The position numbers and the translations under genes are program-made. The notes beneath the pieces are model-generated. The model did no database searches. It saw only the letters and a list, made by a program, of their open reading frames with translations, and was not told where the DNA came from. A DNA stretch of 64,000 bases from Epiperipatus broadwayi (lineage: Eukaryota > Onychophora > Udeonychophora > Euonychophora > Peripatidae), in assembly GCA_028023455.1 (NCBI GenBank), contig JAQFVV010012424.1, forward strand, positions 186,001 through 250,000, read 5' to 3'. Below, in pieces: positions 25,224 to 36,230 of this stretch (positions are counted from its first letter, which is position 1; each line of letters begins with the position of its first letter).

Positions 25224-26220
25224 GACCTTCTATAAAAACCTCATCTTCACATTTTGAAAACTGCTATCATACTGTTCTGTCCACACCCAAGGCCTTTCCT
25301 TTTTAGCAATTGCAATAATGGCTCCATGTCAAAAAATTTATAAAATCAGTTATAAAAGTTACATAACCCTAGGAAAGATCTTATGTGTTTTTTTTATTTT
25401 TTGGCACTGGAAAATCCTGAATTGCTTGAATTTTTTTCAGGGTGTGGTTGAATTCCCTTCCCACTTATTATGTGACCTAAAAATTTGACCTTGGCTATCA
25501 TTAAATTGCTTTTTTTTAAATTTGATTCTATTTTGTTTACAGTCTTATAACAGCTGCTTTAATTGAGTAAAATGCTCTTCTATGCTCTCTGATGCTAATA
25601 CAATATCATTGATAAACATCACCACTAAATTTTTGACTTCATCCAATAATACCCAATCCAAACACTGTATTAGCCCTGCCCCACTATTTTTTAAACCAAA
25701 CGATATCCAGTTAAAGTTGTAAGCATGGCCTAATATGATTGATCTCTCATGAGTTTTATCCTGTTCTCATAACCTTGAATTACTCCAAGGATTTCTGAAA
25801 AAACATTTTTGTACTCGCTCAGCACTTGCTCCAATCACCTTCTTTGATAGTTATTTATAAATTTCAATTCTTTTATCTTTTTGCAATATGATGGGCTGGA
25901 ATTTTACCATAAGAAAGGGGAATGCTTCTCACTATGGTCAGACCTAGGGTCTTCTGATAGGATGATGTGAACAATGCAATGAAGTATCTAACCGATGATG
26001 GTATCTAACTCCAATGGGGGCTAGCACTGTATTATTAAATTTAGATATAATTTGGGCTAGTTCATCCATACCCCACTCCTCCTTAAGGCTCTGTTATGCC
26101 TCAGTATTTGAACTCGGAGAAATCTGCCTTTGGCTCTCTTCAGGGATGAACTCACTAGATAGCAACTGTCGCACCTCTAGATTCCAATTGATTTAAGATC
26201 CATCCAAGCATATTACTGTA

Positions 26221-26868
26221 TTATTATATGAGTGAAATGTGTGTGTATATGTATATACTCAGTTATCAGTTGGTGAATGAATGCAAAAATGATTTTGATA
26301 AATTAATGTAAATCAAGTTAACATTTATTAAATAAATAAAAAAATTTAAAACTTTTTAACATGTTAAAACAATATAATCGTGTGTGTCAAGGATGAATTT
26401 CTTCTATATCAACAATTAAATGTGTTCACTATTTCAAACCCTTATCCCAAAGCAAGTAAAAATAAAAAATTATTATAAAATCAACCATGGAACTAGCTAG
26501 TTTATAATATACAAAGTATATCCATACTAACCTCATTGTCCAATTCAATTTAGTGATGTTTGATCTTCTTTGGGGACCCCCCCCCATCTATGTATAGTTT
26601 CCTAAGGTTGATAGGAAAGAACATCCACACAAGATTAGTCACTTATGCTGAAAAATAAACAAATGATTGTTAGTTAATAATGAACAAATAAAATATTAAC
26701 TCTGTCCTCTAATAAGTGAATGTGATTAATATGGAATAATCTTAAAGGTCTTATCTCATTCCACATTTCTATTTGATAAAAAAAAAATGATACTCCAACA
26801 TCAGGCAATCCACACTGCTTGATGGCACTGTTGCTATTCAAAAACAGATATAAGGTTACCGGACTGAT
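26221..26868. other. Unassigned A+T-rich sequence
   Basis: Nothing recognisable. A run of nine C occurs at about 26577-26585. Confidence 0.25.
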
Positions 26869-27190
26869 TTACACTTTTTACATTTTTTTATTATTTATTC
26901 AAAAACAAATAGATATAACTTTGTTCTTTTATTTTTTTAAAACATTTAATTTTTTCTTATTCATAAACAGATAAACTTCATTCTTTTTTTTTTTTAAACA
27001 TTTCATTCTTTTAAAATAACGCTTTCACCGTTTTTTTTTTTTGGGGGGGGGGGGGGATTTAAATTATTTTTTTAAAAAAAAATTTCATTTTTTTTTAAAA
27101 TAATGCTTTCACTGGTTTATTTTTTTGGGGGGGGGGGGATTTACATTTTTTATTTTTTTTGAAACATTTCATTTTTTTAAAAATAAATTT
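26869..27190. repeat. Degenerate tandem repeats with poly-G runs
   Basis: Repeats of roughly 84 bp contain AAACATTTCATTCTTTTAAA and AATAACGCTTTCAC followed by T-runs and then G-runs of 14 (27043-27056) and 12 (27127-27138). Earlier units at 26870-27000 lack the G-run. On the plus strand the G-runs can form quadruplex structures. Confidence 0.65.
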
Positions 27191-28846
27191 TGCTTTTATT
27201 TCATATACACAAACAATAACATTTCACTGGTGCACATTATTTTTTGGTTTCCAAAGTTCTCGCAAAGTGTGTGACTTTCGTGTGAACTTTACTGAATCGT
27301 GCTTTCCCCACCTCATTTCTTACATTGTGCCAGATACCAAGGAGAGTAGGGATGTTTGTGAAATAGTTAGAAATTGTACTACATCATACTCCTTCCACTA
27401 GGTTTAACACTATTTCGGACTGCATATTGCTATACTTTTCATCATTACAACTACAAACACCCTCACATGATATGATGTCGAATGTTCAATACTAGCATGT
27501 ATAGAAAGTGTAACACATCGCAGATAATGTTCATACGCTATTGATGTGGGGAAAGTGTTGATTGCTTTGACATTAAGTATTTGAGCAGTTTACAGGCTGT
27601 AAGGTATATGAGCGGCCTTGTAAATGGCATATTTCTGTGCTCTTGCATGGAAACAACACCATCAGGTAGTGTGGATCATCCAATGTTGTAGTACCAAAAA
27701 AATTTATCTAACTTAATAATCCCCCCTTCATTTTGTTGCGTTAACTCGTAATGGACTCTTCCAATGCTCCCAAGTGTGGAAATAAAATAAAACTAGAATT
27801 TTACACATATAAAAAAAATATAATACAAAACTTTCATTAGGTCATCTTGGTTAATGTCCATGAGTTTGGCAATAGTGTCTTTTATGGATAGTCTCCTTCA
27901 GTAAATTATTCATCACTCACTAAAATTATTTGACAAAGTGCTTGGAATAATAATATACATTTTCTGAAGTTCTATTTAGACATTTAGTGAAAGATACTTT
28001 GTATTCCTTTAGGCATTATACAGGTAATTAGATTAAGTCACTGTGCTTCTAGGGTCAGGATCTTCAGTCCTATGGTGCTGTTAATTTAGCCAGAATACAT
28101 TGTACAGCAATTTACAACAGATTTTACTTTTCTTGATTTTCTATTTGGCATTTAATGGCTTGTATAAAAAAAAAATTACTTCACCATTTTATTTAAATGC
28201 TGGCAATGTTCTATTTCTTCTTTATCCTTGTTCGAATAATAGTGCAATTTCTCGAATATCAATTAAAAATCAGTTATTTTATTAAATCACACAAATTTAT
28301 CAAACTTTTCTCTATTTAAACATCAGTTGTAATTTCTTATAGTTTTGCGCTAAGAAAATTATATGGATAATTTGGAATATTTGAACAAGTCATCCATCTT
28401 CCTTTGCATTCGGGATGTTGGCTTTATACAGTTAGTGCATTATTTGGAAAAATAACAAAAGACGATGAAAATGAACTGGGATTGCTTTTATACCATGCTT
28501 AGTTTCTGGTGTTTGGTATTTCCTTTGACATTGCTATGGCTATCTATGGTTGCACATATTATATTGGTTGTAATTAAAAAATATAATTACATAACAGAAT
28601 TCTAATTTTATTTCACACACTTGGTCGCTTAGATATTGGCTTCACATTGGTTCATCATGATGTTTACTAAGTCTAGGTCTTAATTCATGATATACAACAC
28701 ATTGATCATTTATTGTTGGTATACATATATATTTGAATGATTTTTTAAATTGGGCTTTTATTTTTCATTAAATAAGAGAAATTAGTTCATTGTGACATTC
28801 GTTTAACTTGATACTTAACAAAGCAAATATTTGTCACATATATATA
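27191..28846. other. Unassigned sequence between Gypsy pol and the LTR element
   Basis: If the flanking Gypsy parts are one element, this 1.7-kb stretch should contain early pol or an insertion, but no protein motif is readable. A CCCCCC run lies near 27721. Confidence 0.25.
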
Positions 28847-30996
28847 TTGAACCTGATTGAAATCCGGTTCAATGGTGTTGTTATTAAACAAAAAAAAAAA
28901 AAAAATTTATTAAGCTTTTAATTTTAATTAAACGTAGAGTTTAAATTTGCTATATTATTTAAAAAGAATGCGTGTATCCAAGTATACACGCGTTTATATG
29001 TAAAACGGATTTTTTAAAAAATGTTTATCGATTTATTTTAAAATAGTTTTCATATACTGCCTGTTTTTAAATCCATTTGATTTAAAAACAAGCTGGCTAG
29101 CTAATTGCATTCCTGTGGCTTTTATTTTAAAGAGTGGAGATTTGATTTTTATGTAGTTGTTTTCATTTCAATAATCCCTGGGTAGAATTCCTAGATAGAT
29201 TGAGCAGGAGATTAATATTTGCCCTGCCTAAGGTGAAGAAATTGAACAACAAGGAAAGTTTCGCGGGAAATGGAGCAACGCCTAAATAGCCCCGAAAATT
29301 TGGAGTGTCAGTTAATTCATTGTTCGTTGATAGACAAGCTGTTTATCAAGTGAGAATTTATATCAGCACGGACATTTAATTTCTTAAAGGACATCAGCTG
29401 TGATTAAATACTTTTGCCTACAACAAAATGAAAAATTCTATACTTGTTACCACCACCCGAATGGCTTGCTAACTCCACAAAAGACGGATCCCTGACTTCC
29501 AAGTTTGCTCCAGTAATGCCTTGAACACCTAAAGGAAGCCGGTACCTCTCTACATCTACCTTGCTGCCTAAAGAACCTGAAAATGAACTTAAGTAAAAGT
29601 GTGCACTCTATGTGAACTTTGTTTTACCTAAAGGTAACTATTTTCGTTTTTATTCTTCCCAGGGTAAATTAATTCTCATTAAATCTCCGCTCAATCTAAT
29701 CATAAATATGTATTCTTAAATCAATATAGCCTCATAGTTAATATTTGCTCTAATTTCCAATATTTTGTAGTGTGTCTTGGAATCTTAGTTTTAAGATTCC
29801 AATTTGCTTTCAGTTTTGTTTATTGGAGAGTGACGAATGAGTTTTATATTTTATGCCTCGCTTTGGTAAATGCTTTAGCAGTCTTGTATATATTTTTTTT
29901 ATGCTTACCTGTAATTATTTAGTATTCAATAATTAATTTTATACTCTATGTTTGCCCTCTTGCTAAACCTCCAAAAATCTTTTGGCTGACGACTTTATTG
30001 TCTAATTTTCCGCAGGTGGAGATTTCGTTTCTAATATCTCTAAAAGCGGAAATTAGAATTGTGTTTTTCTTTGTAATTTTATAAGTCGTCAGCAGGAAGA
30101 TAAATTTTATCCTTTCTTAAATTACAGGTGAGCAATACTTTCATTCTGCTAGAGTATTTAAACTTTTGATATTTCGTACTCATGTGCACTCTCCGATAGA
30201 TTTCTTTTTGTAGTTATTATGTGTGCTTTAAATTTATCAGAGCATGTACTCAGAATTTGTTTGTAAGTTTATTTTCTTTTCTTTATTTGCTGGGGCAGAC
30301 GTAACTGTTTTTCTAATCATTTATTTGTCTCTTATTGGGACCATTAATTATTAATTTTAAAGTAATTTTCGCCAATCGTTTGGCTGGGATTCACCAGGTT
30401 TAATTGTTTCTTCGTTTCAATGATATTTTTTGATTGTTCTTGAGGTGGATCAATCACCGTTATTTTAAATGTAGTAATTGGTGCAGTTCATACCGATATA
30501 AGGACATTCGAGATCTGACCATGCTTAGATCTCGGAAAGCTCATTGGCACTGGGTTCTTTGATCTATTTCAGGGGCATATGGTTTAAATATCTGAAAGTG
30601 AAGACCAATGTTTAGGTGAATCCTCTGCTGAATGAAATTTGCTTCCTCCCTTTTAAATTTGTTTATTGGAAGATCAGTCAGTCTGTCATAGCTTTGCCTT
30701 TAGTATGTCTGGTACACGCCTGAGTTAACCCCCATCTCTGGTGTCATAAACTTATATTTAATAATTTATTTTCTCATAATAAAATTTATGAAATATGTTT
30801 AAACTTAATTTGGCTGACGTTTGTCTTTGTGCTTTTGTCTCAATTGTCTAAACAATTTAAGATCTCTTGTTTCTCCCTGAGTCTAGTCGGCGCAAACCAT
30901 CATCATCATCTATTCTGATCACAGTAAACAAATTTTCCAGACACATAGTGGTCTGGTGGCGCCCTCTGTTTCAGAATAGATTGAGAATCCGGTATA
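28847..30996 (+). repeat. 5' LTR of the LARD-like element
   Basis: Begins TTGAACCTGATTGAAATCCG and ends GAGAATCCGGTATA. It starts with an inverted pair TTGAACC/GGTTCAA. Inferred U3 runs to about 29309. The box equivalent to the 3' LTR's TATA reads CTAAATAG here. AATAAA lies at 30778-30783, near the inferred end of R. Differences from the 3' LTR are scattered substitutions and a few short indels. Confidence 0.88.
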
Positions 30997-31011
30997 TAGG
31001 ATAATAATTTT

Positions 31012-31032
31012 TAGCGCTACCAACGTGAGGCT
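31012..31032 (+). other. Primer-binding-site-like sequence
   Basis: TAGCGCTACCAACGTGAGGC lies about 15 bp after the end of the 5' LTR and resembles Gypsy-type primer sites followed by CAACGTGRGGC. The tRNA used cannot be assigned with confidence. Confidence 0.45.
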
Positions 31033-31482
31033 TCGAGTTTTCAAACTCATGTGAGATTTTGTTTGGACAATTGAGAAAGATTTCAGGTGTAAGAGGCAAG
31101 ATTTGGTAGGTGGAGGTTCGGTTTTGTTAATTATTGCATGTATTTTGGAGCAGTTTGGTAGAATGGGGTTCGTCTTTCTTTTTAATGAAATAATTTATAA
31201 ACTGTAAAAGCGTATTTTCGAAAAGTCTATCGGAGTAATTTTATTTCAAGAGTTAAATATAATTCGTCTTTCTTTTATATGAAATAAATTATAAACAGTA
31301 AAAAGCGTATTGTCTAAAAAGTCTGTCTAAGTTAATTTTTTTTGAAGAATTAAATATAGTTCGTCTTTGTTATGAAATAATTTATAGAAAACAGTAAATA
31401 GCATTTTATTGGCTTTTAGAGTTTAGATTTTTTGTTTTTTTTAAAAAAAAGTTAGTATTGCGAATTTGATCTTTGTGTAAAA

Positions 31483-31974
31483 ATGGAAGTCAACGAAGAA
31501 AGCGACAGGGCAGCATGTGTAGAAGAAAGCCCTGTCTCATTTAAAAACCCTCAAATTGTAGAAAAAGAAGAAAGTGAGTCACAGATGATGATGAAGATGT
31601 TGATGAAGTTGGTAATAGAAATAAAGGAGGAAATTAAGCAGGTCCAACAGGCAATGAAGAAAGAAGTTAGTGAAGTTAAACAGGGCCAGCAGGCTATAAA
31701 GGAAGAAATGATTATGGAAATGAAAGAAATGAGACGAGAAATAATGGGAGAAGTAGAAGAAACTCAAGAAGTAGAAAAAGTTGAGGTCGTAAAAGATATA
31801 GAAATTAAGGTAGCACAGGATAGTGGTACGACAGAAAAGGTGGAAATAAAGTTAGAAATATGCACAGATGGGTTACAAGTAGAAAGTGTGGCGGAAAATT
31901 TAGTAAATGTAAATAAAGCAATAGAAGAAAGTTATAAGGTAAAAACAGAAAATCAGGTAAAAGTCTTCGCGTAA
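31483..31974 (+). CDS. Coiled-coil, Gag-N-terminus-like protein of the LARD-like element
   Basis: 163 residues from an ATG 487 bp after the 5' LTR. The N-terminus is acidic (EESDRAACVEES). From about residue 33 to 95 there is a Met/Lys/Glu-rich heptad-like helix with a repeated unit (EIKQVQQAMKKEVSEVKQGQ, then QAIKEEM), typical of the dispersed N-terminal coiled coil of some Gypsy Gag proteins. The second half is Val/Glu/Lys-rich. There is no zinc knuckle or capsid homology that I can see. Keeping an open frame while pol is absent suggests either recent origin or a role in packaging or partnering. Inference only. Confidence 0.6.
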   Translation: MEVNEESDRAACVEESPVSFKNPQIVEKEESESQMMMKMLMKLVIEIKEEIKQVQQAMKKEVSEVKQGQQAIKEEMIMEMKEMRREIMGEVEETQEVEKVEVVKDIEIKVAQDSGTTEKVEIKLEICTDGLQVESVAENLVNVNKAIEESYKVKTENQVKVFA

Positions 31975-31987
31975 AACTAAAAATAAA

Positions 31988-32347
31988 TTGGTTTCAATAA
32001 CTGTTTGTTTTGAATATGAATTCGAAAAGAAAAGAGTTAAAAGAAAGATTAAGAAATATGATTTTAAGGTAGAAATAGAAGCCATCTTAGGTCAAACATT
32101 CAAAAAGGTCGTAGACAATAAATTCTTTCCGTATACTAATGCTGATAGTATGAGTAATAAAAAGGAACACTTAGTAGAAAGGGGTTTTGCTAGGCCTAAA
32201 GTCTTTCAGACATATGAGATAGCAAACAAAATAGAACGAGAAAGAGACAAGAGAAAAGTGTATAAGCTAAGAAAATATAAGCGAGGGAAAGAAACTTATT
32301 TCAGTAAGTTAGTAAGCGGAGTAAAAGAACCACCGGACAAAAGTTAA
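31988..32347 (+). CDS. Basic ORF, possible Pol C-terminal tail of the LARD-like element
   Basis: The open frame has no ATG at its start (first in-frame Met at about residue 54) and lies 13 bp after the previous stop in another frame. It is strongly basic: KKRVKRKIKKYDFKVEIEAI, then ERERDKRKVYKLRKYKRGKE. Such a Lys/Arg-rich segment just before a 3' LTR resembles an integrase tail kept after an internal deletion that removed the rest of pol. It may be non-coding relic rather than a translated gene. Confidence 0.4.
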   Translation: MVSITVCFEYEFEKKRVKRKIKKYDFKVEIEAILGQTFKKVVDNKFFPYTNADSMSNKKEHLVERGFARPKVFQTYEIANKIERERDKRKVYKLRKYKRGKETYFSKLVSGVKEPPDKS

Positions 32348-32573
32348 GGGTGCAGCTTTTAGTAATCTGATGGATTGTTTTTAATAAAAATAAAAAATAT
32401 TTTGTTAATGAATTACGAGAATGGAGAAGGGTTTTGGTTAAAATGAAATATTGTGTTGTTTTTCATGAGTGCGAGGCAAACGTTCGGCCGAATTTCTAAG
32501 AATATTTTTAAAGTGTTTATAGTTTAAAAAAAAAAAAAGTTACAGGAATGTTTTTTTTTTTTTTTTTGATCAC

Positions 32574-32585
32574 GTTTTGGGGCAG
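32574..32585 (+). other. Polypurine-tract-like sequence before the 3' LTR
   Basis: GTTTTGGGGCAG ends exactly at the LTR boundary, the position of the plus-strand primer. A longer purine run (GAGAATGGAGAAGGG, about 32418-32432) lies further upstream. Confidence 0.4.
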
Positions 32586-34729
32586 TTGAACCTGATTGAA
32601 ATCCGGTTCAATGGTGTTGTTATTAAACAAAAAAAAAAAATTTATTAAGCTTTTAATTTTAATTAAACGTAGAGTTTAAATTTGCTATATTATTTAAAAA
32701 GAATGCGTGTATCCAAGTATACACGCGTTTATATGTAAAACGGATTTTTTAAAAAATGTTTATCGATTTATTTTAAAATAGTTTTCATATACCGCCTGTT
32801 TTTAAATCCATTTGATTTAAAAACAAGCTGGCTAGCTAATTGCATTCCTGTGGCTTTTATTTTAAAGAGTGGAGATTTGATTTTTATGTAGTTGTTTTCA
32901 TTTCAATAATCCCTGGGTAGAATTCCTAGATAGATTGAGCGGGAGATTAATATTTGCCCTGCCTAAGGCGAAGAAATTGAACAACAAGGAAAGTGTTTCG
33001 CAGGAAATGGAGCAACGTATAAATAGCCCCGAAAATTTGGAGTGTCAGTTAATTCATTGTTCATTGATAGACAAGCTGTTTATCAAGTGAGAATTTATAT
33101 CAGTGCGGACATTTAATTTCTTAAAGGGCATCAGCTGTGATTAAATACTTTTGCCTACAACAAAATGAAAAATTCTATACTTGTTACCACCACCCGAATG
33201 GCTTGCTAACTCCACAAAAGACGGATCCCTGACTTCCAAGTTTGCTCCAGTAATGCCTTGAACACCTAAAGGAAGCCGGAACCTCTCTACATCTACCTTG
33301 CTGCCTAAAGAACCTGAAAATGAACTTAAGTAAAAGTGCGCACTCTACGTGAACTTTGTTTTACCGAAAGGTAACTATTTTCGTTTCTATTCTTCCCGGG
33401 ATAAATTAATTCTCATTAAATCTCCGCTCAATCTAATCATAAATATGTATTCTTAAATCAATATAGCCTCATAGTTAATATTTGCTTTAATTTCCAATAT
33501 TTTGTAGTGTGTCTTGGAATCTTAGTTTTAAGATTCCAATTTGCTTTCAGTTTTGTTTATTGGAGAGTGATGAATGAGTTTTATATTTTATGCCTCGCTT
33601 TGGTAAATGCTTTAGCAGTCTTGTATATATTTTTTTTAATGCTTACCTGTAATTATTTAGTATTCAATAATTAATTTTATACTCTATGTTTGCCCTCTTG
33701 CTAAACCTCCAAAAATCTTTTGGCTGACGACTTTATTGTCTAATTTTCCGCAGGTGGAGATTTTGTTTCTAATATCTCTAAAAGCGGAAATTAGAATTGT
33801 GTTTTTCTTTGTAATTTTATAAGTCATCAGCAGGAAGATAAATTTTATCCTTTCTTAAATTACAGGTGAGCAATACTTTCATTCTGCTAGAGTATTTAAA
33901 CTTTTGATATTCGTACTCATGTGCACTCTCCGATAGATTTCTTTTTGTAGTTATTATGTGTGCTTTAAATTTATCAGAGCGTGTACTCAGAATTTGTTTG
34001 TAAGTTTATTTTCTTTTCTTTATTTGCTGGAGCAGACGTAACTGTTTTTCTAATCATTTACTTGTCTCTTATTGGGACCATTAATTATTAATTTTAAAGT
34101 AATTTTCGCCAATCGTTTGGCTGGGATTCACCAGGTTTGTTTCTTCGTTTCAATGATATTTTTTGATTGTTCTTGAGGTGGATCAATCACCATTATTTTA
34201 AATGTAGTAATTGGTGCAGTTCATACCGATATAAGGACATTCGAGATCTGACCATGCTTAGATCTCGGAAAGCTCATTGGCACTGGGTTCTTTGATCTAT
34301 TTCAGGGGCATATGGTTTAAATATCTGAAAGTGAAGACCAATGTTTAGGTGAATCCTCTGCTGAATGAAATTTGCTTCCTCCCTTTTAAATTTGTTTATT
34401 AGAAGATCAGCCAGTCTGTCATAGCTTTGCCTTTAGTATGTCTGGTACACGCCTGAGTTAACCCCCATCTCTGGTGTCATAAACTTATATTTAATAATTT
34501 ATTTTCTCATAATAAAATTTATGAAATATGTTTAAACTTAATTTGGCTGACGTTTGTCTTTGTGCTTTTGTCTCAATTGTCTAAACAATTTAAGATCTCT
34601 TGTTTCTCCCTGAGTCTAGTCGGCGCAAACCATCATCATCATCTATTCTGATCACAGTAAACAAATTTTCCAGACAAGTAGTGATCTGGTGGCGCCCTCT
34701 GTTTCAGAATAGATTGAGAATCCGGTATA
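32586..34729 (+). repeat. 3' LTR of the LARD-like element
   Basis: Colinear with the 5' LTR (offset about 3739). Notable differences: TATAAATAG instead of CTAAATAG at 33018-33026, and loss of a few bases after CACCAGGTTT at about 34138. AATAAA lies at 34511-34516. Confidence 0.88.
33018..33050 (+). promoter_or_regulatory. Predicted LTR core promoter: TATA box plus TCAGTT initiator
   Basis: TATAAATAG at 33018-33026 is followed by TCAGTT at 33045-33050. If the A at 33047 is +1, the TATA begins at about -29, the expected spacing. TCAGTT is a strong metazoan, especially arthropod, initiator. The 5' LTR keeps TCAGTT (A at 29310) but has a weakened TATA. Confidence 0.5.
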
Positions 34730-34859
34730 ATATATATATAGATATATGCTTAGAAGAAGGGATAATGCACATTCAACCACCTATTAGTGAAGCTTATGTT
34801 TTTGGTTTGGTGGTGGATTAATAAAGGCTAATTTCGATACGATTGTAAGCTACCCTTAC
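34730..34859. other. Junction between LTR element and Gag/protease remnant
   Basis: A TA microsatellite tract (34728-34746) follows the LTR, then about 110 bp that read on the minus strand as a continuation of the protease region without clear motifs. Confidence 0.35.
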
Positions 34860-35323
34860 AGCATATATCCATTTTTACTTCACATTTTGTATGCAACATG
34901 CCCTAGCGGATTTATACATTTTTTCTGATGTAAACATTAACACTTTATCATTTAATTTTATTTGATTTAGTTTATAATCCAACATAGAGCCAGCCCTATC
35001 CGTGAAGTCAGATCCCAGTATGACTTCATGGATTAGGCCCTCTAAAATAAGCAATACACATTTGTACTCTTTCTTTGCTATACACATACCTGCTTTGATA
35101 CCAATTTTGCCTTATTATTGGCCATAATAACATACTGTTTTAATGGCCAAATTTTGGTATTAGGGTTGATATGGCTCATTCTCTTAAACATATCCTGTGA
35201 CATTACTACCACTTGACTGCCTGAATCCAGCAGCACTGCTGTTTTAACTCCCTCCAATACTGCTTTTACTTTTGAGCAATGCTGAGATGCTAATATTGGC
35301 TCCCTTTCATCCCAGCTGCACAC
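34860..35323 (-). pseudogene. Retroelement aspartic protease, broken
   Basis: Two minus-strand segments. 35078-35323 contains VLEGVKTAVLLDSGSQVVVM, with DSG as the catalytic triplet of Gypsy proteases. 34875-35087 contains LILEGLIHEVILGSDFTD, the second-half ILGxDF motif. A frame change near 35080 separates them. It belongs to a Gag-protease-pol type element on the minus strand. Confidence 0.82.
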
Positions 35324-36230
35324 TTTGTTACCTGAGAATCACCATTAGGATTCTATCCTGCATTTTGCTTTTTGCCCATAGCTTTTTATGCTATAAAATT
35401 TTCTATTATTGTTTCTGTTCCAGTTCCTTTTATGTGGATCACACTTCATGCTATTTACGTCTGCCTATTCCTAGAGGTTTGAATTCCCTATTTTTGCACT
35501 TTGGCCCTGTGCTAACAATTTCACTAAGCAACTCGGCTATCTGCTCTACTGTTTTGCATTCCATTCCAATCAACGTTTATTGTATATTATGTGAGAAATT
35601 ACGCTTTATTATTTGTATGATTTGATGTTCTGACAGTGGGTTAGCCATTAACAATCTTAACTAAAAATGAAGTGAACAGTTCACCATTTATCCAGAAACA
35701 CATAGTGTACAATGTTTTCTTGCTGCTTCTCTCTCCAATAGCTTTCTAATAAAGTCTGTTTATATTATCTGAACATAACTGGTTTTGTAAATAAGGAAAC
35801 CCACCAGAATTTGACATCACCTTGAATATGACTAAAAGCTATAGTTACCAATGCTTCCTTGCTCAGCTGATTCCACATGAAAGTGTCCCAGGCAGCTAAG
35901 GTGTTCAATTGGAGCCTCCCCTGTGTGCCCTGAAAATATTTTTAAAAATTAATTCACAATATTTAAGCCATTGAAATGTGCATACATACCTACACTTTTC
36001 TCTTCCTGATTATTTTTAGTTTCATCTATTTTATTTGTTAACTGATACTCATGTCCTTTTTTTTTTCTTATCTAGATGGGCTAACATCATTTCTTGTATT
36101 AACTGATCTATTCATTTATTGAATATTTCTATGTACTTCTTTACATTACTTTTTTCTTTATTTTGAGCCTCTATTTTTGCTTTGGCCCTATTGCAGATTA
36201 ATAATTTTTTTTTATATTTACTTCACTTGC
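35324..36230 (-). pseudogene. Gypsy Gag remnant
   Basis: Minus-strand readable blocks: LAAWDTFMWNQLSKEALVTI (about 35850-35910), ANPLSEHQIIQIIKRNFSHN (about 35590-35650), GMECKTVEQIAELLSEIVST (about 35510-35570) and a basic RNWNRNNNRKF segment near 35400. These follow the order of a capsid-like domain and basic nucleocapsid end, then the protease. An upstream helix-rich segment at 36050-36230 could be its N-terminal coiled coil. Multiple stops break it. Same strand and order as the 23.5-26.2 kb pol. Confidence 0.65.

Larger units (their letters stand above)
23530..26220 (-). pseudogene. Ty3/Gypsy pol remnant: RT, RNase H, integrase
   Basis: Minus-strand order is as in Gypsy pol. A pre-RT segment WGMDELAQIISKF lies near 26060. 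RT fragments include VMFINDIVLASESIEEHF near 25560-25625, where the usual YxDD catalytic box reads FIND, so the active site is lost. RNase H is the open frame 25029-25223 (FFIQTDGVVLGATLFQ, ELNYTVMKKEALAI). Integrase shows FYWPEMY followed by ECEVCLRTKQC near 24400-24480 (the zinc-binding end), then GVPDTIIFDHRLPF at 24126-24323. Near 23705-23740 FQPIYEGPYVV is the GPY/F module, preceded by MIGDNVIRIN. Many stops and frameshifts make it dead. Gag and protease of a similar element lie at 34.86-36.23 kb on the same strand, so both may be one element split by insertions. Confidence 0.85.
28847..34729 (+). mobile_element. LARD-like non-autonomous LTR retrotransposon
   Basis: Two direct repeats of 2150 bp (28847-30996) and 2144 bp (32586-34729) are nearly identical. 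They flank a 1589-bp interior with a tRNA-primer-site-like sequence next to the 5' repeat, a purine-rich GGGGCAG just before the 3' repeat, one coiled-coil ORF and one basic ORF, but no protease, RT, RNase H or integrase. ATATA sits on both outer sides (28842-28846, 34730-34734), compatible with a 5-bp target duplication, although in a TA-rich tract. LTRs longer than the interior and loss of pol fit a large retrotransposon derivative mobilised by an autonomous Gypsy partner. The LTR ends are not canonical TG...CA, and the 3' boundary is blurred by a TA tract. Confidence 0.85.

Noticed and set aside
28847-34729. Tandem segmental duplication instead of an LTR element
   Set aside because: The primer-site-like and purine-tract-like sequences sit next to the repeat boundaries, and the repeat contains promoter and polyadenylation signals, which favours LTRs.
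35272-35625. 117-codon plus-strand ORF
   Set aside because: Antisense to the Gag/protease remnant.
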